DNA of 64,000 bases from an uncultured Desulfobacterales bacterium (lineage in GTDB: Bacteria > Desulfobacterota > Desulfobacteria > Desulfobacterales > SpSt-501), in NCBI GenBank assembly GCA_938048455.1, contig CALIUY010000002.1, forward strand, positions 1-64,000. The letters are read 5' to 3'. Made by a program: the position numbers and the translations under genes. The notes under the pieces were generated by a model, which worked only from the letters and a program-made list of their open reading frames with translations, searched no databases and had not been told where the DNA came from. Within the stretch, counting starts at the first letter, position 1, and each line of letters starts with the position of its first letter. This document shows positions 17,942 through 25,659 of the stretch, in pieces.

Positions 17942-18204
17942 TCCGCACCATCGTCATCCTGCTTGCCTGCTATCTTGCCTGGCGGCTGATTCGCGGCTAT
18001 CTCCGGAAGAAACAACCGACCCGAAGCATGCCCGAGGGGCCGCGCGGACGGATCGACGACGTCATGGTGAAGGATCCGCAGTGCGGCACCTACGTCGCCC
18101 GGCGCGACGGGATCGTGGCGAAGACCCCGGAAGGAGAACTCGTCTTCTGCAGTCCCGAATGCCGGGACAAGTACCTCTCCGAGCACGGGCGTTCGGAAGG
18201 CTGA
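17938..18204 (+). CDS. PP0621-family small membrane protein
   Basis: An 88-residue protein with one N-terminal membrane span (residues 3-17, 'RTIVILLACYLAWRL') and a small soluble part. That part has a treble-clef/TRASH-like pattern: 'DPQCGTYV' and 'VFCSPECRDKYLSE' give four cysteines that could bind zinc. This layout matches the PP0621 family, whose function is unknown, although a metal- or thiol-related role is often guessed. It overlaps folK by 4 bases (ATGA) and precedes pgsA by 14 bases, so it belongs to the same operon. Confidence 0.8.
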   Translation: MIRTIVILLACYLAWRLIRGYLRKKQPTRSMPEGPRGRIDDVMVKDPQCGTYVARRDGIVAKTPEGELVFCSPECRDKYLSEHGRSEG

Positions 18205-18218
18205 AGCGGTCATCGGCG

Positions 18219-18884
18219 ATGGACTCCTCGAACCTCACCTCCGCACACGCCTCGGCCGGCGATCCTTCCGAGTCGCGGGCGCAGGGGGTGGATGCCTCCG
18301 TATCGGCGGCCCCGCTTCAAAACGGCGTCTGGCAGCGCCTGCTCAGCACCGCCAACCACCCGAACGGCCTCACCCTGATCCGCATCGCGCTCATTCCCTT
18401 CATTATCCTCTTCTTTTCGTTTCCGGAGGTCCCCTTCCTTTGCCTGACGGCGGCGATCGTCTTTGCGATCGCCGCCCTGACCGACTGGTATGACGGGTTC
18501 CTCGCCCGGCGGCAGGGGAAGATCACTTTCATGGGGATCGCCCTCGACCCGGTTGCGGACAAGCTGCTCACCTGCTCGGCCTTCATCATGCTCGCCTCTC
18601 ACGGCTGGGTCCCCGCCTGGATGGTCTGCCTGATCGTGGGCCGCGAGCTTGCGGTCACCGGGCTGCGAAGCGTTCTTGCCGGACGGAGCCTGGACATCTC
18701 GGCCTCACATCTGGGCAAGCTCAAAACCGGCTTCCAGATCGCCGCCATCATCCCCCTGATGATCCATTACCCCTTTCTTGGGCTCGACACGCAGCTGATC
18801 GGCTGGAGCCTTCTCTGGCCCGCTCTGGGGTTTACGGTTTGGTCGGGGGCCGACTACTACCTGAAGTTCAAGCGCATGATCTGA
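18219..18884 (+). CDS. pgsA: CDP-diacylglycerol-glycerol-3-phosphate 3-phosphatidyltransferase
   Basis: Inner-membrane CDP-alcohol phosphatidyltransferase making phosphatidylglycerophosphate, the first step toward phosphatidylglycerol. The motif D-x2-D-G-x2-A-R-x8-G-x3-D-x3-D is complete in 'TDWYDGFLARRQGKITF' plus 'MGIALDPVADK'. About five to six hydrophobic segments follow. The product from the ATG at 18219 is 221 residues. Its first 40 residues are polar, Ala/Ser-rich and not typical, so translation could also begin later, near 'NGLTLIRIALIP'. It closes the long plus-strand operon; the tRNA promoter begins 7 bases after its stop. Confidence 0.9.
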   Translation: MDSSNLTSAHASAGDPSESRAQGVDASVSAAPLQNGVWQRLLSTANHPNGLTLIRIALIPFIILFFSFPEVPFLCLTAAIVFAIAALTDWYDGFLARRQGKITFMGIALDPVADKLLTCSAFIMLASHGWVPAWMVCLIVGRELAVTGLRSVLAGRSLDISASHLGKLKTGFQIAAIIPLMIHYPFLGLDTQLIGWSLLWPALGFTVWSGADYYLKFKRMI

Positions 18885-18890
18885 ATCCTG

Positions 18891-18919
18891 TTGACAAACC
18901 CCGTGGGAGAGGATATCAA
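18891..18919 (+). promoter_or_regulatory. sigma-70 promoter of the tRNA-Gly/tRNA-Cys unit
   Basis: Consensus TTGACA, a 17-base spacer and TATCAA, with the tRNA-Gly 5' end 16 bases after the -10 box. Position and quality make this one of the best promoters in the window. Confidence 0.8.
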
Positions 18920-18934
18920 AACAGGCTGTTTCGA

Positions 18935-19009
18935 GCGGGAATAACTCAGTGGTAGAGTGCGACCTTGCCAAGGTCGAAGTCGCGGGTTCAAATCCCGTTT
19001 CCCGCTCCA
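18935..19009 (+). tRNA. tRNA-Gly (GCC)
   Basis: A complete cloverleaf: acceptor GCGGGAA pairs with TTCCCGC, the anticodon stem CGACC/GGTCG frames the loop TTGCCAA with anticodon GCC, and the T arm carries GGGTTCAAATCCC. The discriminator T and an encoded CCA end are present. It is the first gene of a two-tRNA unit. Confidence 0.97.
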
Positions 19010-19018
19010 TTTTTTTTA

Positions 19019-19093
19019 GGCGGCATAGCCAAGTGGGAAGGCAGTGGTCTGCAAAACCACTATTCCCCGGTTCGAATCCGGGTGCCGCCTCCA
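19019..19093 (+). tRNA. tRNA-Cys (GCA)
   Basis: Acceptor GGCGGCA pairs with TGCCGCC, the anticodon stem GTGGT/ACCAC encloses CTGCAAA with anticodon GCA, and the T arm has CGGTTCGAATCCG. The CCA end is encoded. It lies 9 bases after tRNA-Gly and is surely co-transcribed with it. Confidence 0.97.
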
Positions 19094-19106
19094 CACCTAT
19101 GCCCGG

Positions 19107-19187
19107 AATTCGGCAAAGCGAGATCCGTGAAGCGCGGAAGAGGAAGGCCAAGCGCGGATCGGGAAAACGGTGTGCCGAATTTTTTTT
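19107..19187 (+). terminator. possible terminator of the tRNA unit
   Basis: AATTCGGCA at 19107 can pair with TGCCGAATT at 19173, immediately followed by a run of T. The enclosed loop is long (57 bases), so this is weaker than a simple intrinsic terminator, but the sharp T8 tract right after the tRNA genes supports it. Confidence 0.4.
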
Positions 19188-19197
19188 GCCCCTCCCG

Positions 19198-20652
19198 TCA
19201 CGAACTCTCCATCGCCTCGGCCGATGACGCCTTCGGGCCTCCGAGCGCAAGCGATTTGCCGCGCGTGCGCTTCATGCGTTCGATGGCGATGCGGATCGAT
19301 TCCTGCATGCGGCCGATGGCGGCGGCAAGCTCGCCGATTTCGTTCTTGGAGCGAACCGCGATGCGTACCTCCAGGTCTCCCGTCGAGATCCGCTCCGCAG
19401 CCTCCGTGAGTTCCCGGATCGGCCTGACGATCGCCCGGCTCGAAAGCACGGCGACCAGGAGCACCAGCGCCACCGTGGCGGCCAGGAGGGCGGCGGCGAA
19501 GATCATCGCCTCACGAATGAGGGCGAACACCTCCTCTTCATCCTGCTGGATGGCGACCTTCCAGCTCAGGCGGGTGGCCTGAACGAAGCCCACTTTTTCC
19601 GATCCGTTCTCTTGAAAACGGATCATGCCCGGTCCTTCCGTCTGGAAACGAGCGATGAGCGGGTGGCCGGAGAGGTTCTTCTCGGAGCGGGTCAAGCTTT
19701 CGTCCTGGTGGGCGACGACCTTGCCCGTCTGGTCCACCAGGAAGGCCAAGCCGCTTTTCCCTTTTCGCCATTTGGCGATCTGATCGGAGATCGCCTCGAC
19801 ATGCATCGCCGAGCAGAGCGCGCCGATCACTCGCTCGCCATCGCGGATGGGCACGGCGAGGATGAGGGCGGGCTTGCCGGAGGTGCGGCCGATGAGGGTC
19901 TGCCAGGAGAACGGTTTTTTCTCGCGCACCACGTCCTTGTAGTATTGACGGTCGGAGTAATCCGTCAGCGGTTTGCCGTCGCTTCGCGAAATGTTCCTCC
20001 CGGCTTCGTCGACCGTGAACACGAGATATTTCCAAGGGTAGTTCGCCTGAATGCTCTTGAGAAGCGGCTCCTGGTTCGCCGGCGCCATGGACCGCATGGC
20101 CTCCAGATCCGCCGCGGTCTGAAGGATGCGCAAGTTTTTGTCCACCCACTCGTCCACCTGGGCGGTGAGGCCCGAGACGATCTGCCGGCCCGTGTGATCG
20201 GTTTCGGCTTCCATTCGCTGCATGGTCTCAAAATGGACGACGACCGCATAGATGGACAGGGGAAGCAGACTCGCCAAAAGCATGAAGAGGGCCACCTTGC
20301 CGGTCAACCCCGAGAAGGCGGACCTGCGGCGCGGGGTTTCCTCGGGCAATAGATCTTCGACCGCTGCCACATTTGCCGGGGCGTCAAGGAGCTGCGGTTT
20401 CTTCGGGGGAAGAGAAGCCGCCTCCGGGGGCGCTTTGGGCTTTCTCTCGACGGCGGCCACTTCCCCCACGGCGCTCGGGCCGAGGGCGCGGGTGGCGAAG
20501 AACGAGGCCCAGCTCTGGCCGGGCTTTTTGGTGAGCGGTTCCTTGTAGCCGCAGGCCGAGCACTTGAAGGCGATCTTGTCGCGGGCGTCGCTCAGGGTTT
20601 CAGGATCGACGATTTTGAAATCCTTGCCGCATTTCGTGCACCGGATGTTCAT
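19198..20652 (-). CDS. membrane sensor: zinc ribbon, dCache and HAMP, no output domain
   Basis: A 484-residue protein; I use the ATG at 20652, preceded by AAAGGAG. Residues 1-40 form a MJ0042-type zinc ribbon ('CTKCGKDF', 'CSACGYKEP'), followed by a proline-rich linker to about 115. A membrane span (near 120-145) precedes a periplasmic double-Cache domain (about 150-385) with 'YSDRQYYKDVV' and 'AVPIRDGERVIGALC'. A second span (about 388-415) and a HAMP domain follow ('RPIRELTEAAERISTGDLEV'), and then the protein stops after about 25 residues. No methyl-accepting, kinase or cyclase module is present. It looks like a chemoreceptor-type sensor that must signal through HAMP contacts or the cytoplasmic zinc ribbon. 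It is downstream of two other signalling genes on the same strand. Confidence 0.8.
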   Translation of the reverse strand: MNIRCTKCGKDFKIVDPETLSDARDKIAFKCSACGYKEPLTKKPGQSWASFFATRALGPSAVGEVAAVERKPKAPPEAASLPPKKPQLLDAPANVAAVEDLLPEETPRRRSAFSGLTGKVALFMLLASLLPLSIYAVVVHFETMQRMEAETDHTGRQIVSGLTAQVDEWVDKNLRILQTAADLEAMRSMAPANQEPLLKSIQANYPWKYLVFTVDEAGRNISRSDGKPLTDYSDRQYYKDVVREKKPFSWQTLIGRTSGKPALILAVPIRDGERVIGALCSAMHVEAISDQIAKWRKGKSGLAFLVDQTGKVVAHQDESLTRSEKNLSGHPLIARFQTEGPGMIRFQENGSEKVGFVQATRLSWKVAIQQDEEEVFALIREAMIFAAALLAATVALVLLVAVLSSRAIVRPIRELTEAAERISTGDLEVRIAVRSKNEIGELAAAIGRMQESIRIAIERMKRTRGKSLALGGPKASSAEAMESS

Positions 20653-20686
20653 GGCGCCGGGCTCCTTTTCAATCAAAGGCTTTTCT

Positions 20687-21154
20687 TCAGGCCGCCGACG
20701 GATTCAAGGTTTGCATCAGTTCGGACATGCGACGGCGGAAGGCTTGGGCCATTTCGGGGTTCTTGATTTCCGCGCAGAGATCGTCGGTCAGGGCGGGAAA
20801 GAGCCGCACGGGGAAATCCTCGGCGGCATGGCCCATGGCCTCGATCTTCTCGATCAAAACGAATTCGCCCAAGGGGCCGAGGATCTTGATCATCCACCCC
20901 TGGATCCGCTGCAAGAGCTCCAGCGGCACCCGCGGCTCGAAGAGGGCGACGAGTTCCTGTTTTTCGAGTTCCTTGACGGCCTTGGCGACTTCATCGAGCC
21001 GCATCCCCAGACGCCGGCCGATTTCCTCGAGGGTGCGCCTGCCGTCGATTTCCAGCAGCACCCGCAGCGACGCCCCCGAAAGCAGCTTGACATCGCTTTC
21101 ACTGAAATTCGTTGTGCGGCGATAGACACTATCGTCGGCGAGGGGCTGTCCCAT
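20687..21154 (-). CDS. winged-helix protein with uncharacterised C-terminal domain
   Basis: A 155-residue protein. Residues about 15-75 ('SLRVLLEIDGRRTLEEIGRR', then 'RLDEVAKAVKELEKQELV') look like a small winged helix of the kind found beside PATAN/DUF4388 signalling proteins. The second half ('LEDFPVRLFPAL'-like, here 'AAEDFPVRLFPALTDDLCAE') is helical and may be the DUF8082-type domain seen in deltaproteobacterial gliding and pilus operons; that name is from memory. No DNA-binding specificity can be read. It lies between the PATAN gene and the Cache-HAMP gene, 34 bases upstream of the latter, so all three may share the sigma-28-type promoter. Confidence 0.65.
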   Translation of the reverse strand: MGQPLADDSVYRRTTNFSESDVKLLSGASLRVLLEIDGRRTLEEIGRRLGMRLDEVAKAVKELEKQELVALFEPRVPLELLQRIQGWMIKILGPLGEFVLIEKIEAMGHAAEDFPVRLFPALTDDLCAEIKNPEMAQAFRRRMSELMQTLNPSAA

Positions 21155-21292
21155 GGATCCTCTCCCGCTTTCCGCCGGATGCCGCTGAACGCCCCCCTCT
21201 GCCGCAGCATGGGCGGGGTGCCCGCGACACGGGGATGACCTCTCCGCAGCGGCGGTGTCCCGAGAGTGCCGGACGTTGGGATCCGCTCTTGA

Positions 21293-22348
21293 TCAAGAGC
21301 CGAAAGTCGGGCCTCGGGGATCCTTCCGGAATCCCAGACCGTTCAACAAGGCGGCATGGCCGGCGAACCATGCCGCCGCTTTTTCCTGAAACGGACCCTT
21401 CAAACCCAAAGAAGCGACGACCGTCTGCACGCAATCGAGTATCCCGGCGGCGAGCAAGCGATCCTCGACCGGGATCTCGAGGTGTATTCTCCCTTCCGCA
21501 TAATGGAACTCCTTGGCGAAGGGGTCGAGGAACCCATACCGGTCCGCCGCCTGGAGAGCGGCTTTGCGCCACAGGGCCCCGAAATCGGCGGCTTTGCGCT
21601 GCTCCCGGCAAAGCGATTCGACAAGTTGCAAAAGCTCCTCCAGCGCCGCAATCAACCCCCGGCCGTTTTCTGCGGATTGCCTCCGGGAATCGAGGGGCTT
21701 GCGGTTTTTTTCCCCTCGAAGGGGGGTCCCGTCGATCGGGATCGTCCGGCTTTCCTCCGGAACCGAAACGGTGCTGACCTGAAAGGATCCGCCTTTGGCC
21801 TTGATCTCCTCGGACAGACGGCTGCGCACGGAGGCGATCGATTGCGGGGACTCGCTCGAGTCAAGGCGGGCATGGACGATTTCGCCGGCTTGGAAGAAAA
21901 GAATCCCGGAGATCGATCCGTCGTGGGATGCCGCCTCGATGAAGCCGTTGAGCCGTTCGCGGGACATCTTCGTGATCAGGCGATCCAGATCCGTGATGTC
22001 GCTGGTGAGGTCGCGGTGCAGGGGACGGGCGTTGATCGCCTGGGCCCAGAAACGGACCAGCGCGGGATCGATTTCGTATACGCTGACCTGGAAATTCTGC
22101 CGTTCGGATGCCTCGAGAAGCAAGGCGGCGGCCTGCTCATCCTGCAGGGTCTTCTGACCGCTTACGCAGAAGGCCCCGATGCATTCGCCGGAATCGAGAT
22201 AAAATACCCCCTCGGTGGTCGCCGCTTTCAGGTGAATCGCGCAGGCGGAGGATTCGTTCCGATGGTGATCGATAAATTTCGGCAGGTGGAGATAATACGA
22301 TTGCAGACCCTTCAGGATGGGCTTTTCCACCGGGATGACAAGCCTCAT
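21293..22348 (-). CDS. PATAN/DUF4388-type signalling protein
   Basis: A 351-residue soluble protein. The first half contains two repeats of the effector-region fold known from cyanobacterial PatA and from DUF4388 proteins. One is around 'TTEGVFYLDSGECIGAFCV' (residues about 45-65), the other around 'NGFIEAASHDGSISGILFF' plus 'GEIVHARLDSSES' (about 135-170). After a polar linker (about 195-230), the C-terminal part is alpha-helical and unrecognised. Family members act in surface motility and pilus control, usually behind receiver domains; here no receiver is present. A near-consensus sigma-28 promoter lies 46 bases upstream, tying expression to the flagellar/chemotaxis regulon. The ATG has GAGGAG close before it. 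Confidence 0.7.
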   Translation of the reverse strand: MRLVIPVEKPILKGLQSYYLHLPKFIDHHRNESSACAIHLKAATTEGVFYLDSGECIGAFCVSGQKTLQDEQAAALLLEASERQNFQVSVYEIDPALVRFWAQAINARPLHRDLTSDITDLDRLITKMSRERLNGFIEAASHDGSISGILFFQAGEIVHARLDSSESPQSIASVRSRLSEEIKAKGGSFQVSTVSVPEESRTIPIDGTPLRGEKNRKPLDSRRQSAENGRGLIAALEELLQLVESLCREQRKAADFGALWRKAALQAADRYGFLDPFAKEFHYAEGRIHLEIPVEDRLLAAGILDCVQTVVASLGLKGPFQEKAAAWFAGHAALLNGLGFRKDPRGPTFGS

Positions 22349-22393
22349 GTCTCCTCGCTGCGCTCGATGATCCTCAGTCCAGGCTATTGGCCC

Positions 22394-22420
22394 TTATCGG
22401 TCGGCGGCGGGAAAACTTTA
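22394..22420 (-). promoter_or_regulatory. near-consensus sigma-28 (FliA) promoter
   Basis: On the minus strand TAAAGTTT, 11 bases and ACCGATAA match the sigma-28 consensus TAAAGTTT-N11-GCCGATAA at 15 of 16 positions with the exact spacer. It lies 46 bases before the ATG of the PATAN gene. This is the clearest alternative-sigma promoter in the window. Confidence 0.75.
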
Positions 22421-22527
22421 GTGGGATTCTCTCCACCCATTTTAGGGGACGTCCATTGATATATTGGTTGCGTTTGCCGACAGGGTTGTTCTTCTGTCCT
22501 GCGCGTGAAAAGGGATGCGGGGGAGGG

Positions 22528-25416
22528 CTATCCGTTCCCCGAAGTTTCGCTGCGGGTGATTTTCCGGAGTGCTTGAGCGAGGTCGTTCATGGTGAGGGGC
22601 TTGTAGAGGAAGGCCTGGATCCCGCAGCCGCGGGCTTTTTCTTCGTTGGTCTTATCGGAAAAGCCGGTGCAGAGGACGATGGGGGTGTGGGGCCGGATTT
22701 GGAGGATTTCTTTGGCCAGGCTCATCCCGTTCATGTGGGGCATGGTCATGTCGGTGACGACGGCGGTGAATTTTTCCGGGTTGGCGCGAAAGGCGGCCAA
22801 GGCCTCCAGCGGAGAGGTCCGGGGCTCGGGGGTGTAGCCCAGATGCGCGAGCATGTGGCGGCCGAGCTCCACCAAGGCGGGTTCGTCGTCGACGAAGAGC
22901 ACGGTGCCTGAGCCGCGGGGAATTTCCCGGGCGGCGGGCGTGAGGGGTTCGGTGGAGGGAAGGGTTTCGGCGGCGGGGAGAAAGATGTGCATTTCGGTCC
23001 CTTTTTCGGGTTCGCTGTAGACGCGAAGGAAGCCGCCGTGGTTTTTGACGATGCCGTGGACGACGGCCAAGCCGAGGCCGGTTCCCTTGCCGGCGGGTTT
23101 GGTGGTGAAGTAGGGGTCGAAGATGCGGTTCAGGTGTTCGGGGGGGATGCCGCAGCCGGTGTCGGCGACGGTGAGGTGGAGGAAGGTGCCGGGTTCGGTG
23201 TCGGGCTGGAAGCGGAGGTCTTCGGCGGAAAGCTGGGCGGTTTCGAGACGGATTTCGATGGTGCCGCCGTCCTGGTCTTCCATGGCGTGGGCGGCGTTGG
23301 TGCAGAGGTTCATGAGGACCTGCTGCATCTGGGTGGGATCGGCCAGGAGGGCGGGAAGGTGGGCCTCGATGTGTTGTCGGACCTCGATGGAGGCGGGCAG
23401 GGTGGATTTGAGGAACTGCCAGGTTTCCTTGACGACGGGTTTGAGGTTGAGCAGGATTTTCTCCTGGGTGCCGCGGCGGCTGAAGGCGAGGATCTGCTTG
23501 ATGAGCTCCTTGGCGCGGCCGGAGGCGGCCAGGAGCTGTCGAAGGCAGGCGCGGTCGGCCTCGGAGAGGCCCTCGGAGAGCTCCAGAAGGTTGGCGTTGC
23601 CGATGATGACGGCGAGGATGTTGTTGAAGTCGTGGGCCACCCCGCCGGCCAGCGTGCCGATCGCCTCGATCTTTTGCGCCTGCTGGAGCTGCAGTTCCAG
23701 CTTGCGCCGCTCCTGCTCGGCCTGGACCCGGCCGCTCATGTCGGTCACGAAGGCGTAGGCAATCCCCTCGCCCTCGTGAAAGAAAAAGCTGACGGTGATT
23801 TCGACGGGAAAGAGGGTACCGTCCTTGCGGCGAAGCCTTCGCTGGATGACCGCCGAATGGGTTTGGCGAAGCAGCTTTCGGAATTCCCGAAAGCTCTCCC
23901 AAGTATAGTCCGGATCCACATCGAGAACCGTCCTCTGCAGAAGTTCTTCCCGGTTGTAGCCCAGCATGCGGCAGGCATGCTCGTTGACCTCCAGGAAACG
24001 GGCGTCATCGGCGATGCGGAAAATCCCCATCGCCGCATTGTCGATGCAGAAGCGGGCCAGCCGCAGCTCATCCTCGGCCTTCCGGCGCTGGGTGATGTTC
24101 TGGATGAGCGAGACGAAGTGCAGTGCTTGCCCTTCGGGGTTGCGGGCCAGGTGAATGTGGAAGATCGTCCAGACGACGCTTCCGTCGCGATGCAAAAGCC
24201 GCCGCTCGTGGTGCCCATACTGAATGCGGCCGCTTAAAAGGTCCTCCAAGATCCTTCTGCGTTCCTCGCGGTCCTCGGGGTGAACGAAACGTTCGACCGC
24301 CTGGCCGATCAACCGGCTGGGCTCGTAGCCGATCATGGCCGCAAGCGTCCGGTTCACCTCGAGAAAGACGCCCTCCGGGGAGACGATGCTCATGCCGATC
24401 GAGGCCTCTTCGAAGGCCCGGCGGTAACGCGCTTCGCTGCGGGCAAGCTCCAGCCGGGCCCGATTCATGTCTGCGATCTGACGGTGGATCTGTTCTCCCA
24501 TCTTCTCGTAGGTGCGGGCGAGCTTGCCGATCTCGTCGTCCCGTTCCCGCACCGCGGTCGTTTCAGGTGTGGAGGAAGGATCGGCCCCAAAGCGCTCCAC
24601 CGCTTGGGCGAGATCATGAATGGGCTGGATGAGGGTCTGGACGGTTCGTCGGTTGAGAAAATAAAGCGTCAAGAGCGTCACCCCCAAAACGAGGCCCAAC
24701 GCCAGGAGGATCTGGTGAATTTTCGCCTCGGTGTAGTGGGTGAGTTCGCGCTCGACCGCGCGTCCCAGATCGCTGGCAATTCGGGCGGCCCCCATGAACT
24801 CTTCCAGGTAGGTGGTGGCCGCGGCCATGAGGGTACGGCCGGAGACGGGGACCTGCACGGGGCAGACCGCCATGTATTTGCGGGTCCGGAATTGGTCCGG
24901 TTCGATCCACTCGTAAAAGCCCGCATCTTCCTTGCCCTCCGGCGGAGCGTTGTAGATGTTCCACCAATCGGGGAGCGTTTCGGCGAGTCCCGCCAGGGAA
25001 CGGTCGATCAGGTCGGGATTGGGGTGGAAGCGCATGATGCCCGTTCCGGCCTCGTAGAGCGCCGTGTACCCCGTGATGCCGACGCGCTGGATGGCGATGC
25101 GGGAGAAGACCTCGCTTCGGCGGAGCTCTTCGATCGTCACGTCCGGGTGTTCGCGGAGGTAGGCCTCGACTTGCCCGGCGACATCCTTGGCGCGGGCCAT
25201 GATCTGAAGGCCGCCGTCGCCGGAGACCATGAGTTCGATCATCGATTCCAGGCGCTGGAGCGACCCCGTGATCAACTGCGTCACGTGGTGCCGGGCGGCC
25301 AAGGCCCCTGCGGCCAGGACGAGAAAAAAGACGAGCAGCGGGGCCACCGACAGCGCAAGCATGTTGCGTCGGAGGCTGTCGGCCAGCGATCGACGCGGAA
25401 TCAACGGCTCCGCCAT
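22528..25416 (-). CDS. membrane-bound hybrid histidine kinase (Cache-HAMP-PAS-PAS-HK-REC)
   Basis: A 962-residue sensor kinase starting at the ATG at 25416, which has AAGGAGGG 6 bases upstream; the ORF-track start is 37 codons earlier. Order: membrane span 19-40, periplasmic Cache-like sensor about 45-232 ('TGYTALYEAGTGIMRFHP'), span about 235-254, HAMP about 255-310, two PAS domains (about 340-450 and 465-580), HisKA with phospho-His in 'AHDFNNILAVIIGNANLLE', HATPase with 'DTGCGIPPEHL' and 'GKGTGLGLAVVHGI', and a C-terminal receiver with 'FVDDEPAL', the phospho-acceptor Asp in 'VVTDMTMPHMNG' and Lys in 'FLYKPL'. No separate output protein lies nearby. It is paralogous to the kinase encoded upstream on the same strand. 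Confidence 0.93.
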   Translation of the reverse strand: MAEPLIPRRSLADSLRRNMLALSVAPLLVFFLVLAAGALAARHHVTQLITGSLQRLESMIELMVSGDGGLQIMARAKDVAGQVEAYLREHPDVTIEELRRSEVFSRIAIQRVGITGYTALYEAGTGIMRFHPNPDLIDRSLAGLAETLPDWWNIYNAPPEGKEDAGFYEWIEPDQFRTRKYMAVCPVQVPVSGRTLMAAATTYLEEFMGAARIASDLGRAVERELTHYTEAKIHQILLALGLVLGVTLLTLYFLNRRTVQTLIQPIHDLAQAVERFGADPSSTPETTAVRERDDEIGKLARTYEKMGEQIHRQIADMNRARLELARSEARYRRAFEEASIGMSIVSPEGVFLEVNRTLAAMIGYEPSRLIGQAVERFVHPEDREERRRILEDLLSGRIQYGHHERRLLHRDGSVVWTIFHIHLARNPEGQALHFVSLIQNITQRRKAEDELRLARFCIDNAAMGIFRIADDARFLEVNEHACRMLGYNREELLQRTVLDVDPDYTWESFREFRKLLRQTHSAVIQRRLRRKDGTLFPVEITVSFFFHEGEGIAYAFVTDMSGRVQAEQERRKLELQLQQAQKIEAIGTLAGGVAHDFNNILAVIIGNANLLELSEGLSEADRACLRQLLAASGRAKELIKQILAFSRRGTQEKILLNLKPVVKETWQFLKSTLPASIEVRQHIEAHLPALLADPTQMQQVLMNLCTNAAHAMEDQDGGTIEIRLETAQLSAEDLRFQPDTEPGTFLHLTVADTGCGIPPEHLNRIFDPYFTTKPAGKGTGLGLAVVHGIVKNHGGFLRVYSEPEKGTEMHIFLPAAETLPSTEPLTPAAREIPRGSGTVLFVDDEPALVELGRHMLAHLGYTPEPRTSPLEALAAFRANPEKFTAVVTDMTMPHMNGMSLAKEILQIRPHTPIVLCTGFSDKTNEEKARGCGIQAFLYKPLTMNDLAQALRKITRSETSGNG

Positions 25417-25531
25417 CGGAACCCTCCTTCCTGTCTTGTTCTCCCTGCCCTGAAGGTGCGCCCGCGGAGTGATGCCGCCGAGTTTCCTCGTTATGCCTTT
25501 CGATCCCGCTGCAGAATCCCTTTGCAAAGGG

Positions 25532-25559
25532 GTATCGTTACATCACCCGTCGGACTTTA
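25532..25559 (-). promoter_or_regulatory. weak sigma-28-like site before the membrane hybrid kinase
   Basis: TAAAGTCC, 12 bases and AACGATAC on the minus strand, about 115 bases before the ATG at 25416. Only the TAAAG and CGATA cores fit. It sits in the 243-base gap that separates the two kinase genes; I see no better promoter there. Confidence 0.3.
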
Positions 25560-25659
25560 GAGCGTAGGGAGGGTTTGCCGCCCGCCGCCGCTCCGCTGCG
25601 GGCCACGCGGCGGAGCGATCGTTCGGGGCCTTTGTCCGCGGGCAATGCCTGAAAAAGCC

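Noticed and set aside
22652-23902. 416-codon Arg/Pro/His-rich ORF on the minus strand
   Set aside because: Shadow frame of the hybrid kinase; extreme composition and no start signal.
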